Of a stretch of DNA of 64,000 bases, positions 1-9,202 are shown piece by piece. Within the stretch, counting starts at the first letter, position 1, and each line of letters begins with the position of its first letter. Source of the DNA: Bacillota bacterium (GTDB lineage Bacteria; Bacillota; Clostridia; Oscillospirales; Oscillospiraceae); assembly GCA_029224785.1 (NCBI GenBank), contig JAQXVF010000001.1:1-64000 (forward strand), given 5' to 3'. Made by a program: the position numbers and the translations under genes. The notes beneath the pieces were generated by a model. It was not told the origin of the DNA. It searched no databases and saw nothing but the letters and a program-made list of their open reading frames with translations.

Positions 1-7
1 TTGATGC

Positions 8-40
8 AAAAACTGGGCCCCGCATTTCTGCGAGACCCAG
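8..40 (-). terminator. Intrinsic terminator on the minus strand
   Basis: Minus-strand CUGGGUCUCGCA-GAAA-UGCGGGGCCCAG: 12-bp stem including two G-U wobbles that pair only in minus-strand RNA, followed by UUUUUG. Confidence 0.6.
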
Positions 41-99
41 CCTTTCTTAACTTACTGACATTGGGCTCATTGCCTGACCCCAACATGTACTATAGAACC

Positions 100-140
100 T
101 AAAAAGAGCGTTCATAACGCAGATCCGTTATGAACACTCA
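100..140 (-). terminator. Intrinsic terminator downstream of tRNA-Leu
   Basis: Inverted repeat gagcgttcataac/gttatgaacactc followed on the minus strand by CTTTTTA. Confidence 0.7.
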
Positions 141-143
141 TTA

Positions 144-226
144 TGGTGCGGGCAACAGGACTCGAACCTGCACGCGTTGGCAGTGGAACCTAAATCCACC
201 GAGTCTACCAATTCCACCATGCCCGC
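144..226 (-). tRNA. tRNA-Leu (anticodon UAG), CCA encoded
   Basis: Reverse complement GCGGGCATGGTGGAATTGGTAGACTC...GTGGA-TTTAGGT-TCCAC...GGTTCGAGTCCTGTTGCCCGCACCA; acceptor stem, T-arm and loop TTTAGGT visible. Confidence 0.95.
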
Positions 227-275
227 AGATCTGCCTTTCGCAGCAGGGATATCCTAACACAAAGCAAGCCGTTTG

Positions 276-1439
276 TCAATGCAGGTTGGCGCGGCTTTGC
301 TTTCCGGCGGCCTTGGCCTGGTAAAGGGCCTTGTCTGCGGCCTGGATCAGGGCGGGGATAGAGGTATGCTCCGGGGTGCAGCGGGTGCAGCCGATGCTGA
401 TATGGATGGTATAGGGAGTCTCCATGGCTGCATTGTGCATTGCAAGGAAGCGCCGCAGCCCCTCCTGGAAGCGGGTCACCTCTTCTTCTGACTTTGGCTC
501 CATGGCCACGGCGAACTCATCGCCGCCGAAGCGGGCAATCAGGCATTTGCACTCGGCGGCGGCATCCTTTAGGGCATCCGCCAGGCAAATCAGCGCCCGG
601 TCCCCTTCCAGATGGCCATAGCGGTCGTTGATCTGCTTAAAATCATCGATATCGATCATGAAGAGGTAGAGCTGCCGCTCCGGGCTGCCCTTCTGGCGGG
701 CCAGGGCCTTGTCCAGGTGCTGCAAAAGCCGGGAGCGGTTATTGATCTGGGTCAGCGGGTCAATGGTGATCCGGCTCTGCTGGATATTGATGAACACCTG
801 CACCAGCGCAACAGTGCAGCCCATGCACAGAATGGAAAGGCCCGTGTGGAAAGACTGGATAAGGCCCGCAATCAGGGGGCAAACCACAAAGGAGGCCACG
901 GCGGAATAGGCGCGGCGGCGCGCAAAATTGCTCTTTCGGAACATCCCCGCAAGGGCCTTCACGCCAATGACCAGGAAATAGCCATAGCTCATCAGAGCCA
1001 TGAGCACATAGGCCGGTCCCTTGATGTAGCGGCCGTCGGAGCTGATATAGAAAAAGAAGCCGTATTGGAGGGTCAGTGGCAGGCAGACGACCAGCACCAG
1101 CAGCGGCAGCGCCAAAAGGCCAATCTTCTTCCTGTTTCCCAGCCAGGTCGCGCCAAGCTCATTTTCCGTATACAGGCAGGCAACGAACACCGTTGCTGCA
1201 GACACGCTGAAATACAGCACATTCAGTACTTCCACACACCAACGCGTCGGCCGGATGGCCCCGTTTTCCTGCAAGCCGCACAGCATATCCAGGACGGTGA
1301 AGGCCATCATGCCGATGACCATGGCACGAAACAGCCCGGTGGACTGGCGGGTATCCGGGCCGCGCAAATGGCAGACGAAAATAATTGCCATAATAAGCAG
1401 GCAGAACGAATTATTGATAAGGTAGCTCAGGGCATACAT
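276..1439 (-). CDS. Membrane-anchored GGDEF diguanylate cyclase
   Basis: Multiple N-terminal hydrophobic segments; C-terminal RFGGDEFAVAME motif and LTQINNRSRLLQ start of a GGDEF domain; start moved to MYALSYL downstream of GGAGG. Confidence 0.85.
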   Translation of the reverse strand: MYALSYLINNSFCLLIMAIIFVCHLRGPDTRQSTGLFRAMVIGMMAFTVLDMLCGLQENGAIRPTRWCVEVLNVLYFSVSAATVFVACLYTENELGATWLGNRKKIGLLALPLLVLVVCLPLTLQYGFFFYISSDGRYIKGPAYVLMALMSYGYFLVIGVKALAGMFRKSNFARRRAYSAVASFVVCPLIAGLIQSFHTGLSILCMGCTVALVQVFINIQQSRITIDPLTQINNRSRLLQHLDKALARQKGSPERQLYLFMIDIDDFKQINDRYGHLEGDRALICLADALKDAAAECKCLIARFGGDEFAVAMEPKSEEEVTRFQEGLRRFLAMHNAAMETPYTIHISIGCTRCTPEHTSIPALIQAADKALYQAKAAGKQSRANLH

Positions 1440-1712
1440 ATTGGGCACAATCCTCCTATGCACCGATTGCCTTTTTATTATAACACATCGTTTACCGAAA
1501 GGATATCTTTTTTTATCCAATAACACAATTTATTTTCGCATCGGACAATGGCTCCCATGAAAGGCAATGGCGGCAACTTAAAAATTCCAAAGGGGCCGAT
1601 GTGGGCATCGGCCCCTTCCAATTGTTGTGAGAAAATAGTACCGTCTATTGACTTTTTCCGTGATATGTGAGAAAATAGCGGCGTTAAATTTAGAAACAAG
1701 AGAGGCTTTTTT

Positions 1713-3485
1713 ATGAAGCAATCCAGAACAAATACCTGCGGCGAGCTGCGGCTCGGGGACGCAGGCAAGAAAGTGACCATCGTTGGCTGGCTGGAAAATG
1801 TCCGGGAAGTGGGCTCCAACTTTGCCTTCCTGGTGCTGCGGGACTACTACGGCACCACTCAGGTGGTGGTGGAGACCGAGGACATGATGAAGCTGGTCAA
1901 GACCATCAATAAGGAATCCACCATCTCCGTCACCGGCACCGTCCGGGAGCGGGAGAGCAAGAATTCCAAGCTGCCCACCGGCGACATTGAGGTCGTGCCC
2001 GAGAAGATCGAGGTGCTGGGCAAGTGCTTCCACAACCAGCTGCCCTTTGAGATCAACAAGAGCCGGGATGCCGATGAGAACACCCGGCTGAAATACCGCT
2101 TCCTGGACCTGCGGAACCCCGCCGTCAAGTCCAACATCGTGCTCCGCTGCCAGGTGGTGGCCGAGCTGCGCAAGCGGATGACGGACCTGGGCTTCCTGGA
2201 GATCACCACCCCCATTCTGACCTCCTCCAGCCCCGAGGGCGCAAGAGACTATCTGGTTCCCGCCCGGAACCACCCCGGCAAGTTCTATGCCCTGCCCCAG
2301 GCGCCCCAGCAGTTCAAGCAATTGCTCATGACTTCCGGCTTTGACCGCTATTTCCAGATCGCTCCCTGCTTCCGCGACGAGGACGCCCGGGCAGACCGTA
2401 CCCCCGGTGAGTTCTACCAGTTGGATATGGAAATGGCATTTGCCACTCAGGAGGATGTGCTGTCCACTCTGGAAGACGTACTGGTCCCCGTTTTTGAGAA
2501 ATTCGGCAAGTATAAGCGGATCTCCCAGGCTCCCTTCCGCCACATCCCCTTCAAGGAAGCCATGGAGCGCTACGGCTCCGACAAGCCGGACCTTCGCATC
2601 GACCTGGAGATCCGGGATATCACCTCCGTTGTTCAGGGCTGCGGCTTCGGTCCCTTTGAAAACGCCGTTGTCAAGGCGGTGGCTGTGGATGATTTCAATC
2701 AGGGCCGCAAGTGGATCGACAAGCTCCTGACGGATGTGGAGGTCCAGACCGGCAACAAGGCCTGCTGGGTCAAGGTGGACGAAAACGGCGCCCTCACCGG
2801 CGGCATCTCCAAATTCCTGGGTAACTGCAGTGAGAGATTTAAGGAAGCCCTGAATCTGAAGCCCGGCAGCTTCGTGTGCATGGCTGCCGGAAAGAAATCC
2901 GCTGCCCAGAAAACCGCCGGTGTCATCCGCACCATGATGGGCCGCCGGATCCCCGGACACTTCGACGAGGAGCAGTACGCCCTTTGCTGGATCGTGGACT
3001 TCCCCATGTACGAGATCGGAGAGGAATCCGGTGAGCTGGAATTCTGCCACAACCCCTTCTCTATGCCCCAGGGCGGACTGAAGGCTCTGGAAGAGGCAGA
3101 GGGCGATGTGGAAAAAGCGCTTGCCATCAATGCCGACCAGTATGATCTGGTGGTCAACGGCTATGAAAGCGCCTCCGGCGCCGTCCGCAACCACGACCCC
3201 GAGATCATGGTGAAGGCCTTCCGGATGGTTGGTCTGGGTGAAGAGGATGTAAAGGCCAAATTCCCCGCCATGTACAACGCCTTCACCTACGGCGCACCTC
3301 CTCATGCAGGCGCCGCCCCCGGTGTGGACCGTCTGATCATGCTGCTGACCGGAGAAGAATCCATCCGGGAAGTCATCACCTTCCCCATGAACAAGAACGC
3401 CCAGGATCTGATGATGGGCGCTCCCAGTGTGGTGGAGGAAAAGCAGCTCCGGGATGTGCATATCAAGCTGCGCACAGAAGAATAA
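1713..3485 (+). CDS. aspS: Aspartyl-tRNA synthetase
   Basis: Full-length class II AspRS (NTRLKYRFLDLRNP, FRDEDARADRTPGEFYQLDMEM, GAPPHAGAAPGVDRLIMLLTG). Confidence 0.97.
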   Translation: MKQSRTNTCGELRLGDAGKKVTIVGWLENVREVGSNFAFLVLRDYYGTTQVVVETEDMMKLVKTINKESTISVTGTVRERESKNSKLPTGDIEVVPEKIEVLGKCFHNQLPFEINKSRDADENTRLKYRFLDLRNPAVKSNIVLRCQVVAELRKRMTDLGFLEITTPILTSSSPEGARDYLVPARNHPGKFYALPQAPQQFKQLLMTSGFDRYFQIAPCFRDEDARADRTPGEFYQLDMEMAFATQEDVLSTLEDVLVPVFEKFGKYKRISQAPFRHIPFKEAMERYGSDKPDLRIDLEIRDITSVVQGCGFGPFENAVVKAVAVDDFNQGRKWIDKLLTDVEVQTGNKACWVKVDENGALTGGISKFLGNCSERFKEALNLKPGSFVCMAAGKKSAAQKTAGVIRTMMGRRIPGHFDEEQYALCWIVDFPMYEIGEESGELEFCHNPFSMPQGGLKALEEAEGDVEKALAINADQYDLVVNGYESASGAVRNHDPEIMVKAFRMVGLGEEDVKAKFPAMYNAFTYGAPPHAGAAPGVDRLIMLLTGEESIREVITFPMNKNAQDLMMGAPSVVEEKQLRDVHIKLRTEE

Positions 3486-3536
3486 TCCGGTATAAGACAG
3501 CCTCCCTGTGGAAATGATTCCCAGGGAGGTTATTCT

Positions 3537-3881
3537 ATGATGCTGTTGAAAACGGCCCTTGCCGGTGGGGCTGCCGGGGCGGTGTGCGGCCTGCTGGGTG
3601 CCTGCGGCGGTATGATCCTGGTGCCCCTGCTGCTGCTCCTTACCGACCTGAACGACCGGGAGGTCTTTTCCGCGTCAGTGTTCGTGATGCTGCCCATCTG
3701 CCTGGTATCCCTGACCCGTTCCTCGGTGGGCATCCCTCTTACGGAGCTGCTCCCCTACCTGGTGGGCAGTGCTGCGGGAGGCACCGCCGCAGGATTGTGG
3801 GGAAACAGGATCCCCACCGGCGTTCTGCACCGGGCAATGGGAATCCTGATCCTGTACGGAGGAATCCGGCTGATATGGTAA
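3537..3881 (+). CDS. TauE/SafE-like sulfite exporter family protein, half-length (N-terminal repeat)
   Basis: 114 aa hydrophobic; GGAAGAVCGLLGACGGMILVPLLLL motif typical of a TauE/SafE (DUF81) repeat. Confidence 0.7.
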   Translation: MMLLKTALAGGAAGAVCGLLGACGGMILVPLLLLLTDLNDREVFSASVFVMLPICLVSLTRSSVGIPLTELLPYLVGSAAGGTAAGLWGNRIPTGVLHRAMGILILYGGIRLIW

Positions 3882-4246
3882 ACTGCCTGTTCTCTTTCCT
3901 TCTCTCCACCGTGCTGGGCTTTCTGTCCGGCATGGGCATCGGCGGCGGAAGCCTGCTGATGCTTTGGCTGATTGCCGTTGTCCGCATGGAGCCGGCAGCC
4001 GCCAGAACCGCCAATCTGGCGTTTTTCCTTCCCGGTGCTATCGTCTCCAGCCTGTTTCATCGAAAGCAGGGCACCCTTCCGGTACGGAAACTGCTTCCCG
4101 CCCTGGTCGCAGGCTGCATCGCCGCCTGGGTCTTTTCCGGGCTGAGCCAGGACCTGGACACACGGATGCTTCGGAAGCTCTTCGGCTTTCTGCTGCTGGC
4201 TGTGGGCCTGAGGGAGCTGTTCTACCGCCCCCGGAACATGAGATAG
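3875..4246 (+). CDS. TauE/SafE-like sulfite exporter family protein, half-length (second repeat)
   Basis: ATG overlaps the preceding stop (ATGGTAA); LLSTVLGFLSGMGIGGGSLLMLWL repeat motif; 123 aa. Confidence 0.7.
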   Translation: MVNCLFSFLLSTVLGFLSGMGIGGGSLLMLWLIAVVRMEPAAARTANLAFFLPGAIVSSLFHRKQGTLPVRKLLPALVAGCIAAWVFSGLSQDLDTRMLRKLFGFLLLAVGLRELFYRPRNMR

Positions 4247-4635
4247 CCTTCCAGAATCAGGGAAGCCGCCACCGCATCCACCGTGTTTTTCCGTTTTTTT
4301 CCGTGGTAATTGTGGGCAGAGAGGATATTGTGGGCCTCTACCGTGGTTCTTCTCTCGTCCCAAAGCCTTACGGGCAGGCCGGAGGCTTCCTCCAGCCCGG
4401 CGGCAAACCGGCGGCAAAGCTCCGCCCTGGCACCTTCGGTGCCGTCCATATTCCTGGGAAGACCCACAACGATCTCTCCCACCTGATTCTCCTTCACCAG
4501 TTTCACGATTTCTTCCGTGGTTTTTTCCGGATTTCGGCTGTGGATCACCAGCGTGGTGCCCACCAGACTGCACGTCAGATCCGAGATGGCAATGCCGGTC
4601 CTGGCATCTCCGTAATCTACCCCCAAAACTCTCAT
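4222..4635 (-). CDS. ruvX: YqgF/RuvX-type Holliday junction resolvase-like nuclease
   Basis: MRVLGVDYGDARTGIAISD...IVVGLPRNMDGTEG...LWDERRTT; 137 aa. Confidence 0.93.
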   Translation of the reverse strand: MRVLGVDYGDARTGIAISDLTCSLVGTTLVIHSRNPEKTTEEIVKLVKENQVGEIVVGLPRNMDGTEGARAELCRRFAAGLEEASGLPVRLWDERRTTVEAHNILSAHNYHGKKRKNTVDAVAASLILEGYLMFRGR

Positions 4636-4708
4636 GGCAACCCCCTAAGACTTTCTTTGTTTCCCCCCATTATAACGCAAAAAAGCCAAAAAAGAAAGGA
4701 AATATTTG

Positions 4709-4737
4709 TTGACGGGAAAACAATTCTGTGATAGAAT
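4709..4737 (+). promoter_or_regulatory. Promoter of rpmG-secE-nusG
   Basis: TTGACG-17 nt-TAGAAT upstream of rpmG. Confidence 0.65.
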
Positions 4738-4750
4738 GGTTCTACCTGTG

Positions 4751-4779
4751 AAAAAGGCGCTGTATCTGTGCGCCTTTTT
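4751..4779 (+). terminator. Attenuator-like hairpin in the rpmG-secE-nusG leader
   Basis: AAAAAGGCGC-tgtatctgt-GCGCCTTTTT perfect 10-bp inverted repeat starting a few nt after the predicted start site. Confidence 0.5.
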
Positions 4780-4870
4780 CATCTGCGGAGCGGGCTGTTG
4801 TAGTTTGTCCGCTGTCTAAATCTTCATAGGCCGCAGTGATACAGGGAGGCAATTTTAAGGAGGTGCCGTT

Positions 4871-5020
4871 ATGCGCGTGAATGTCACTTTGAGATGCTCC
4901 GAGTGCAAGCAGAGAAACTACAATACCCGCAAGAACAAGAAGAACGATCCCGACCGTCTCGAGATGAAGAAGTACTGCAGATTCTGCAGAAAACACACTG
5001 TTCACAACGAGACGAAGTAA
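4871..5020 (+). CDS. rpmG: 50S ribosomal protein L33
   Basis: [49 protein letters not shown]; 49 aa, below the ORF-track cutoff; RBS AAGGAGG. Confidence 0.95.
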   Translation: MRVNVTLRCSECKQRNYNTRKNKKNDPDRLEMKKYCRFCRKHTVHNETK

Positions 5021-5032
5021 GGAGGCCCCCCA

Positions 5033-5263
5033 ATGGCAGAAGCTAAGAAGGAAAATTGGTTCAAAAGAGCCTGGGGTAAGACCTGTAAATACTTCCGTGA
5101 GCTGAAGAGTGAACTGAAGAAGGTCGTTTGGCCCACCCCGCAGCAAGTTCTGAAGAACGCCGTGGTGGTCGTCGCCTGCGTGATCGCAGTCGGCGTTTTC
5201 ATCTGGCTGTTCGACTTTGTAGCACAGGTCGGCATTGATGCTCTCATCAACGCTTTCCACTAA
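5033..5263 (+). CDS. secE: Preprotein translocase subunit SecE
   Basis: Small single-TM protein with ELKSELKKVVWPTPQQVLKN; position between rpmG and nusG. Confidence 0.93.
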   Translation: MAEAKKENWFKRAWGKTCKYFRELKSELKKVVWPTPQQVLKNAVVVVACVIAVGVFIWLFDFVAQVGIDALINAFH

Positions 5264-5280
5264 CCGGAAGGTGACAAGCT

Positions 5281-5811
5281 ATGGCTGAAGCTGCAAGATG
5301 GTATGTGGTGCATACCTATTCCGGGTATGAGAACACCGTGAAGGCCACCATCGAAAAGACCATTGAAAGCCGCAATCTGCAGGATCAGATTCTGGCGGTC
5401 AACATTCCCGTTGAGACCATTACCGAAATCACCGAATCCGGCAAAAGCAAGACCTACGAGCGCAAGGTGTACCCCGGCTATGTCCTGGTGAAAATGCTTT
5501 ACAGCGACGATACCTGGCATGTGATCCGGAACATCCGCGGCGTTACCGGCTTTGTCGGCACATCCAGCAACGACCCCATCCCCCTGTCTGAGGAGGAAGT
5601 CATTGCCATGGGTGTGGAAAAGCGGGAAATCATCGTCGGCTACAGCGTTGGCGATATTGTTCGGATTCTGGATGGTCCCTTCAGCACCTTTACCGGTACC
5701 GTCGAAGCAATCGATCCGGAGAAGAACCGCGTCAGCGTGGTGATTTCCATGTTCGGCCGCGAGACCCCCATTGCTCTGGAGCTGGATCAGGTAGAGGTCA
5801 TATCCCAATAA
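5281..5811 (+). CDS. nusG: Transcription termination/antitermination factor NusG
   Basis: WYVVHTYSGYENTVKATIEKTIE...KVYPGYVLVKM...GPFSTFTGTVEAIDPEKNRVSVVISMFGRETPIALELDQVE. Confidence 0.97.
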   Translation: MAEAARWYVVHTYSGYENTVKATIEKTIESRNLQDQILAVNIPVETITEITESGKSKTYERKVYPGYVLVKMLYSDDTWHVIRNIRGVTGFVGTSSNDPIPLSEEEVIAMGVEKREIIVGYSVGDIVRILDGPFSTFTGTVEAIDPEKNRVSVVISMFGRETPIALELDQVEVISQ

Positions 5812-5819
5812 CGCATCCA

Positions 5820-5900
5820 ACCGTAACTCGGTTAGACCGTGGGAGGGGTTCAAATGCCCCGCAAGAAGTGCGCAGTGCGCACATTACCACATTTTATTCA
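5820..5900 (+). promoter_or_regulatory. Candidate L1-responsive rplK-rplA leader
   Basis: Intergenic ccGTGGgaggggttcaaatgcccc...cattaCCACattt; position and GTGG/CCAC closing stem fit L11-operon leaders. Confidence 0.4.
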
Positions 5901-5913
5901 GGAGGTGCTTATC

Positions 5914-6339
5914 ATGGCACAGAAAGTCACCGGTATTATCAAACTTCAGATTAACGCCGCAAAGGCAACCGCTTCCCCCCCTGTTGGTCCTGCTCTGGGT
6001 CAGCACGGTGTGAATATCGCCGCATTTATCAAGGAATTCAACGCCCGTACTCAGGCAATGGAGGGTTACAAGATTCCCGTGGTCATCACTGTTTACGCTG
6101 ACCGCAGCTTCACCTTCATTACCAAGACTCCTCCGACCCCCATGCTGGTTATGAAAGCCATCGGCCTGCAGAAGGGTTCCGGCGTTCCCAACAAAACGAA
6201 GGTCGGCACCATCACCAAGGCTCAGGTCACTGAGATCGCCAAGACCAAGCTGCCCGACCTGAACGTCACCTCTCTGGAAGCCGCAGAGAGCCAGGTTGCT
6301 GGCACCTGCCGTTCCATGGGCGTCGTTGTTGTTGACTGA
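5914..6339 (+). CDS. rplK: 50S ribosomal protein L11
   Basis: [47 protein letters not shown]; start after GGAGGTGCTTATC. Confidence 0.97.
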   Translation: MAQKVTGIIKLQINAAKATASPPVGPALGQHGVNIAAFIKEFNARTQAMEGYKIPVVITVYADRSFTFITKTPPTPMLVMKAIGLQKGSGVPNKTKVGTITKAQVTEIAKTKLPDLNVTSLEAAESQVAGTCRSMGVVVVD

Positions 6340-6414
6340 TCATTGTGCATCCGGGCTGCGTCCCGGAAATGTGGGAGGATTTTTCCGCATCACCACTTTA
6401 AGGAGGATAAACAA

Positions 6415-7107
6415 GTGTTTAGAGGTAAAAAGTATCAGGAGAGCGCCAAGCTGTTTGACCGCTCCGTTCAGTATGATCCCGCAGACGCCCTGTCCTATGT
6501 CGTGAAGGGCGCTTCCGCCAAGTTCGACGAGACTGTCGAACTGCACATCAAGTTGGGTGTCGACTCCCGTCACGCTGACCAGCAGGTCCGCGGCGCCGTG
6601 GTTCTGCCCAACGGCACCGGTAAGGTGCGCCGCGTTCTGGTCTTTGCCAAGGACGCCAAGGTGGACGAAGCCAAGGCAGCCGGCGCTGACTATGTCGGCG
6701 GCATGGACATGGTGGAGAAGATCACCAAGGAAAACTGGTTTGAGTTCGACGTTGTCGTGGCTTCCCCCGACATGATGGGTATTGTTGGCCGTCTCGGTAA
6801 GGTCCTGGGCCCCAAGGGTCTGATGCCTTCCCCCAAGGCCGGCACTGTCACCCCCAACGTAGGCGCTGCCGTCAAGGAAATCAAAGCCGGTAAGGTCGAG
6901 TACCGTCTGGACAAGACCAACATCATCCACTGCCCCATTGGTAAGGTCTCCTTCGGACCCGAGAAGCTGGCAGAGAACATGGACAGCCTGGTGAGTGCAG
7001 TTGTAAAGGCAAAGCCCGCTGCTGCAAAGGGCCAGTACATCCGCTCCTGTGTGGTTGCTTCCACCATGGGCCCCGGTGTCAAGGTCAATACCAGCAAGTA
7101 CGTGTAA
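6415..7107 (+). CDS. rplA: 50S ribosomal protein L1
   Basis: GTG start after [24 protein letters not shown]...[33 protein letters not shown]. Confidence 0.96.
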   Translation: MFRGKKYQESAKLFDRSVQYDPADALSYVVKGASAKFDETVELHIKLGVDSRHADQQVRGAVVLPNGTGKVRRVLVFAKDAKVDEAKAAGADYVGGMDMVEKITKENWFEFDVVVASPDMMGIVGRLGKVLGPKGLMPSPKAGTVTPNVGAAVKEIKAGKVEYRLDKTNIIHCPIGKVSFGPEKLAENMDSLVSAVVKAKPAAAKGQYIRSCVVASTMGPGVKVNTSKYV

Positions 7108-7183
7108 TCCACGATATCCTGCCCGGAAGTTCCCCTTCCGGGCAGTTTTCCCGGAGATTTCCCGAAAAATCAGCAAAATCTGC

Positions 7184-7212
7184 TTGACAAGCAGCAGGTT
7201 CTTTGCTATAAT
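7184..7212 (+). promoter_or_regulatory. Promoter of rplJ-rplL
   Basis: TTGACA-17 nt-TATAAT, exact consensus. Confidence 0.88.
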
Positions 7213-7217
7213 ACAAA

Positions 7218-7332
7218 AGTTGCCAGAGACAGTAGGTGGCTGTGCCGTAAATCCTACCGAGGTTACGCTTCATGTCTTTATGTGATTTTGCGTGTCCTTC
7301 TGTCTTTTGGCAGAAGGACACTTATTTTTTTG
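7218..7332 (+). ncRNA. Ribosomal protein L10 leader with terminator
   Basis: gttgccagagacagtaggtgg...aaatcctaccgaggtta (L10-leader core), then GTGTCCTTCTG-tcttttgg-CAGAAGGACAC-TTATTTTTTT directly upstream of rplJ. Confidence 0.88.
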
Positions 7333-7345
7333 GAGGTGAAAATCC

Positions 7346-7864
7346 ATGCCCAACGCAAAGGTTCTTGAAAGCAAGAAAGCTGTGGTGGAAGCTCTGTCCG
7401 GCAAGATCAAGGAAGCTACTTCCGTGGTTTTCGTGGACTACAAGGGCATCACCGTGGCTCAGGATACCGAGCTGCGGAAGTCGTTCCGTGATGCAGGCGT
7501 CGAGTACAGCGTTGTGAAGAACACCCTGACCCGCTTCGCTGCAAAGAACAACGGCTACGATTTCGACGACCTTCTCAATGGCACCACTGCAATGGCCGTT
7601 ACCACCGGTGACCCCATCGCTCCCGCACGTGTTGTCTGCGAGTTTGCCAAGAAGAACAAGAACGTTCTGTCCATCAAGGGCGGTGTTGTTGAGGGTTCCG
7701 TTCTGACTGCTGATCAGCTCAACGGTTTCGGCGAACTTCCCAGCAAGAATGCTCTGGTGGCTCAGGTTCTCGGTACTTTCCTGGCTCCTATCTCCAGCCT
7801 GGCTTTTGTTCTGGATCAGATCCGCGAACAGAAGGAAGGCGGCGCTCCCGCTGCAGAAGCCTGA
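7346..7864 (+). CDS. rplJ: 50S ribosomal protein L10
   Basis: KVLESKKAVVEALSGKIKEATSVVFVDYKGITVAQDTELRKSFRDAGVEYSVVKNTLTRFA. Confidence 0.96.
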   Translation: MPNAKVLESKKAVVEALSGKIKEATSVVFVDYKGITVAQDTELRKSFRDAGVEYSVVKNTLTRFAAKNNGYDFDDLLNGTTAMAVTTGDPIAPARVVCEFAKKNKNVLSIKGGVVEGSVLTADQLNGFGELPSKNALVAQVLGTFLAPISSLAFVLDQIREQKEGGAPAAEA

Positions 7865-7922
7865 TTTCTGCAAATATTCGTTTACAAACAACTGAAATTA
7901 TTTATTTAGGAGGATTATTACC

Positions 7923-8297
7923 ATGGCAAGTGAAAAGGTCACTGCTCTCGTTGAGGAAGTTAAGGGTCTGACTGTTCTGGAGCTGTCCGAGCTGGTCCAC
8001 ACCCTGGAGGAAGTTTTCGGTGTTTCCGCTGCAGCCGCTGCTGTTGCCGGTCCCGCTGTCGCCGCTGCTCCTGTTGAGGAGGAGAAGACCGAGTTTGACG
8101 TTATCCTGAAGGCCGCCGGCGCTTCCAAGCTGAACGTCATCAAGGTCGTCCGTGCCGTTACCGGCCTGGGCCTGAAGGACGCCAAGGATCTGGTGGACAA
8201 CTGCCCCAAGACCCTGAAGGAAGGCATCTCCAAGGAAGACGCCGAGAAGATCGTTGCCGATCTGAAGGAAGCCGGCGCCGAGGCAGAGCTGAAGTAA
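7923..8297 (+). CDS. rplL: 50S ribosomal protein L7/L12
   Basis: Ala-rich hinge, [56 protein letters not shown]. Confidence 0.97.
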   Translation: MASEKVTALVEEVKGLTVLELSELVHTLEEVFGVSAAAAAVAGPAVAAAPVEEEKTEFDVILKAAGASKLNVIKVVRAVTGLGLKDAKDLVDNCPKTLKEGISKEDAEKIVADLKEAGAEAELK

Positions 8298-8319
8298 TTT
8301 CCCTTTCCCGCAGATACAG

Positions 8320-8350
8320 AACAGCCGCCAGTCTGGCGGCTGTTTCCTTT
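8320..8350 (+). terminator. Terminator after rplL
   Basis: AACAGCCGCCA-gtc-TGGCGGCTGTT followed by tcctttc. Confidence 0.7.
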
Positions 8351-8370
8351 CATCTCCCCAAGGAGGTCCT

Positions 8371-9168
8371 ATGACCGATATTCTGTCTTTTCTCAAGGGT
8401 TTGGAGCTGGGCAGGTATTTTCAGGTGGAGTATCTGAAATACCTTGCCGTTGTGTGCGCCGCCCTGTTTCTGCTTTCCCTGTTCGGACGGCGTGTTTCCG
8501 GCGGTCCATCCGTATTCTGCTCCGCCATCGGCACCGCCATCGGCATTTTCTTCATGTATATGATCGTCGTTGCCGTTCGGTTCGCGGATCTGGTCGTCCA
8601 GATCCCTACCCTCCCCTTTGTGGATGTGGTAGACGATCGTGTATATCTTCTCCCCATTACCAGCACCGATTTCCGCATCGTCTGTCTGGACTTTCTTCAG
8701 CTTCTCATCCTGGCGTTTTTTGTCGCCGTACTGGACGGTGTCATTCCCCGGTCGGAAAACCTGATTTTCTGGTCAATCCGCAGCATTTTCCTGCTGTTTC
8801 TTTCCTTCCTTTGCCAGTCCATGATCACCTACGGCTTCGTAACGTATGCTCCGGCGTTCATTTTGCAATACGCCCCCGTGATTCTGCTGGGATTTCTGGT
8901 GTTTGTCATGTTCCTGGGGCTGATTCGTCTGGTTTTGGGCGTTGCCCTTGCCGCCGTGAACCCTATTCTTGCAGGAATCTACGGTTTCTTCTTTATGCAC
9001 CGCATCGGAAAGAAGATCAGCACAGCCGTCATCGCCACCATGCTTCTGGGCGTCATCCTGGCACTTACGGATTATTTCGGATACTCCGTCATCTCCCTGG
9101 CTGGAGGAAACCTGCTGCTGTGCACGCCCTTTTTACTCCTGCTTCTGTTTTTCTGGTTTCTGGTATAG
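8371..9168 (+). CDS. Polytopic integral membrane protein of unknown function
   Basis: 265 aa, many hydrophobic segments, AAGGAGG RBS, flanked by terminators; no family recognised. Confidence 0.7.
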   Translation: MTDILSFLKGLELGRYFQVEYLKYLAVVCAALFLLSLFGRRVSGGPSVFCSAIGTAIGIFFMYMIVVAVRFADLVVQIPTLPFVDVVDDRVYLLPITSTDFRIVCLDFLQLLILAFFVAVLDGVIPRSENLIFWSIRSIFLLFLSFLCQSMITYGFVTYAPAFILQYAPVILLGFLVFVMFLGLIRLVLGVALAAVNPILAGIYGFFFMHRIGKKISTAVIATMLLGVILALTDYFGYSVISLAGGNLLLCTPFLLLLLFFWFLV

Positions 9169-9169
9169 G

Positions 9170-9200
9170 AAAAACCGTCAGCCAATCGCTGACGGTTTTT
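9170..9200. terminator. Bidirectional terminator
   Basis: AAAAACCGTCAGC-caatc-GCTGACGGTTTTT between convergent genes. Confidence 0.85.
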
Positions 9201-9202
9201 TC

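Noticed and set aside
1578-3461. 627-aa minus-strand ORF antisense to aspS
   Set aside because: Mirrors a certain CDS; Gly/His/Leu-rich low-information translation typical of the antisense frame in GC-rich genes.
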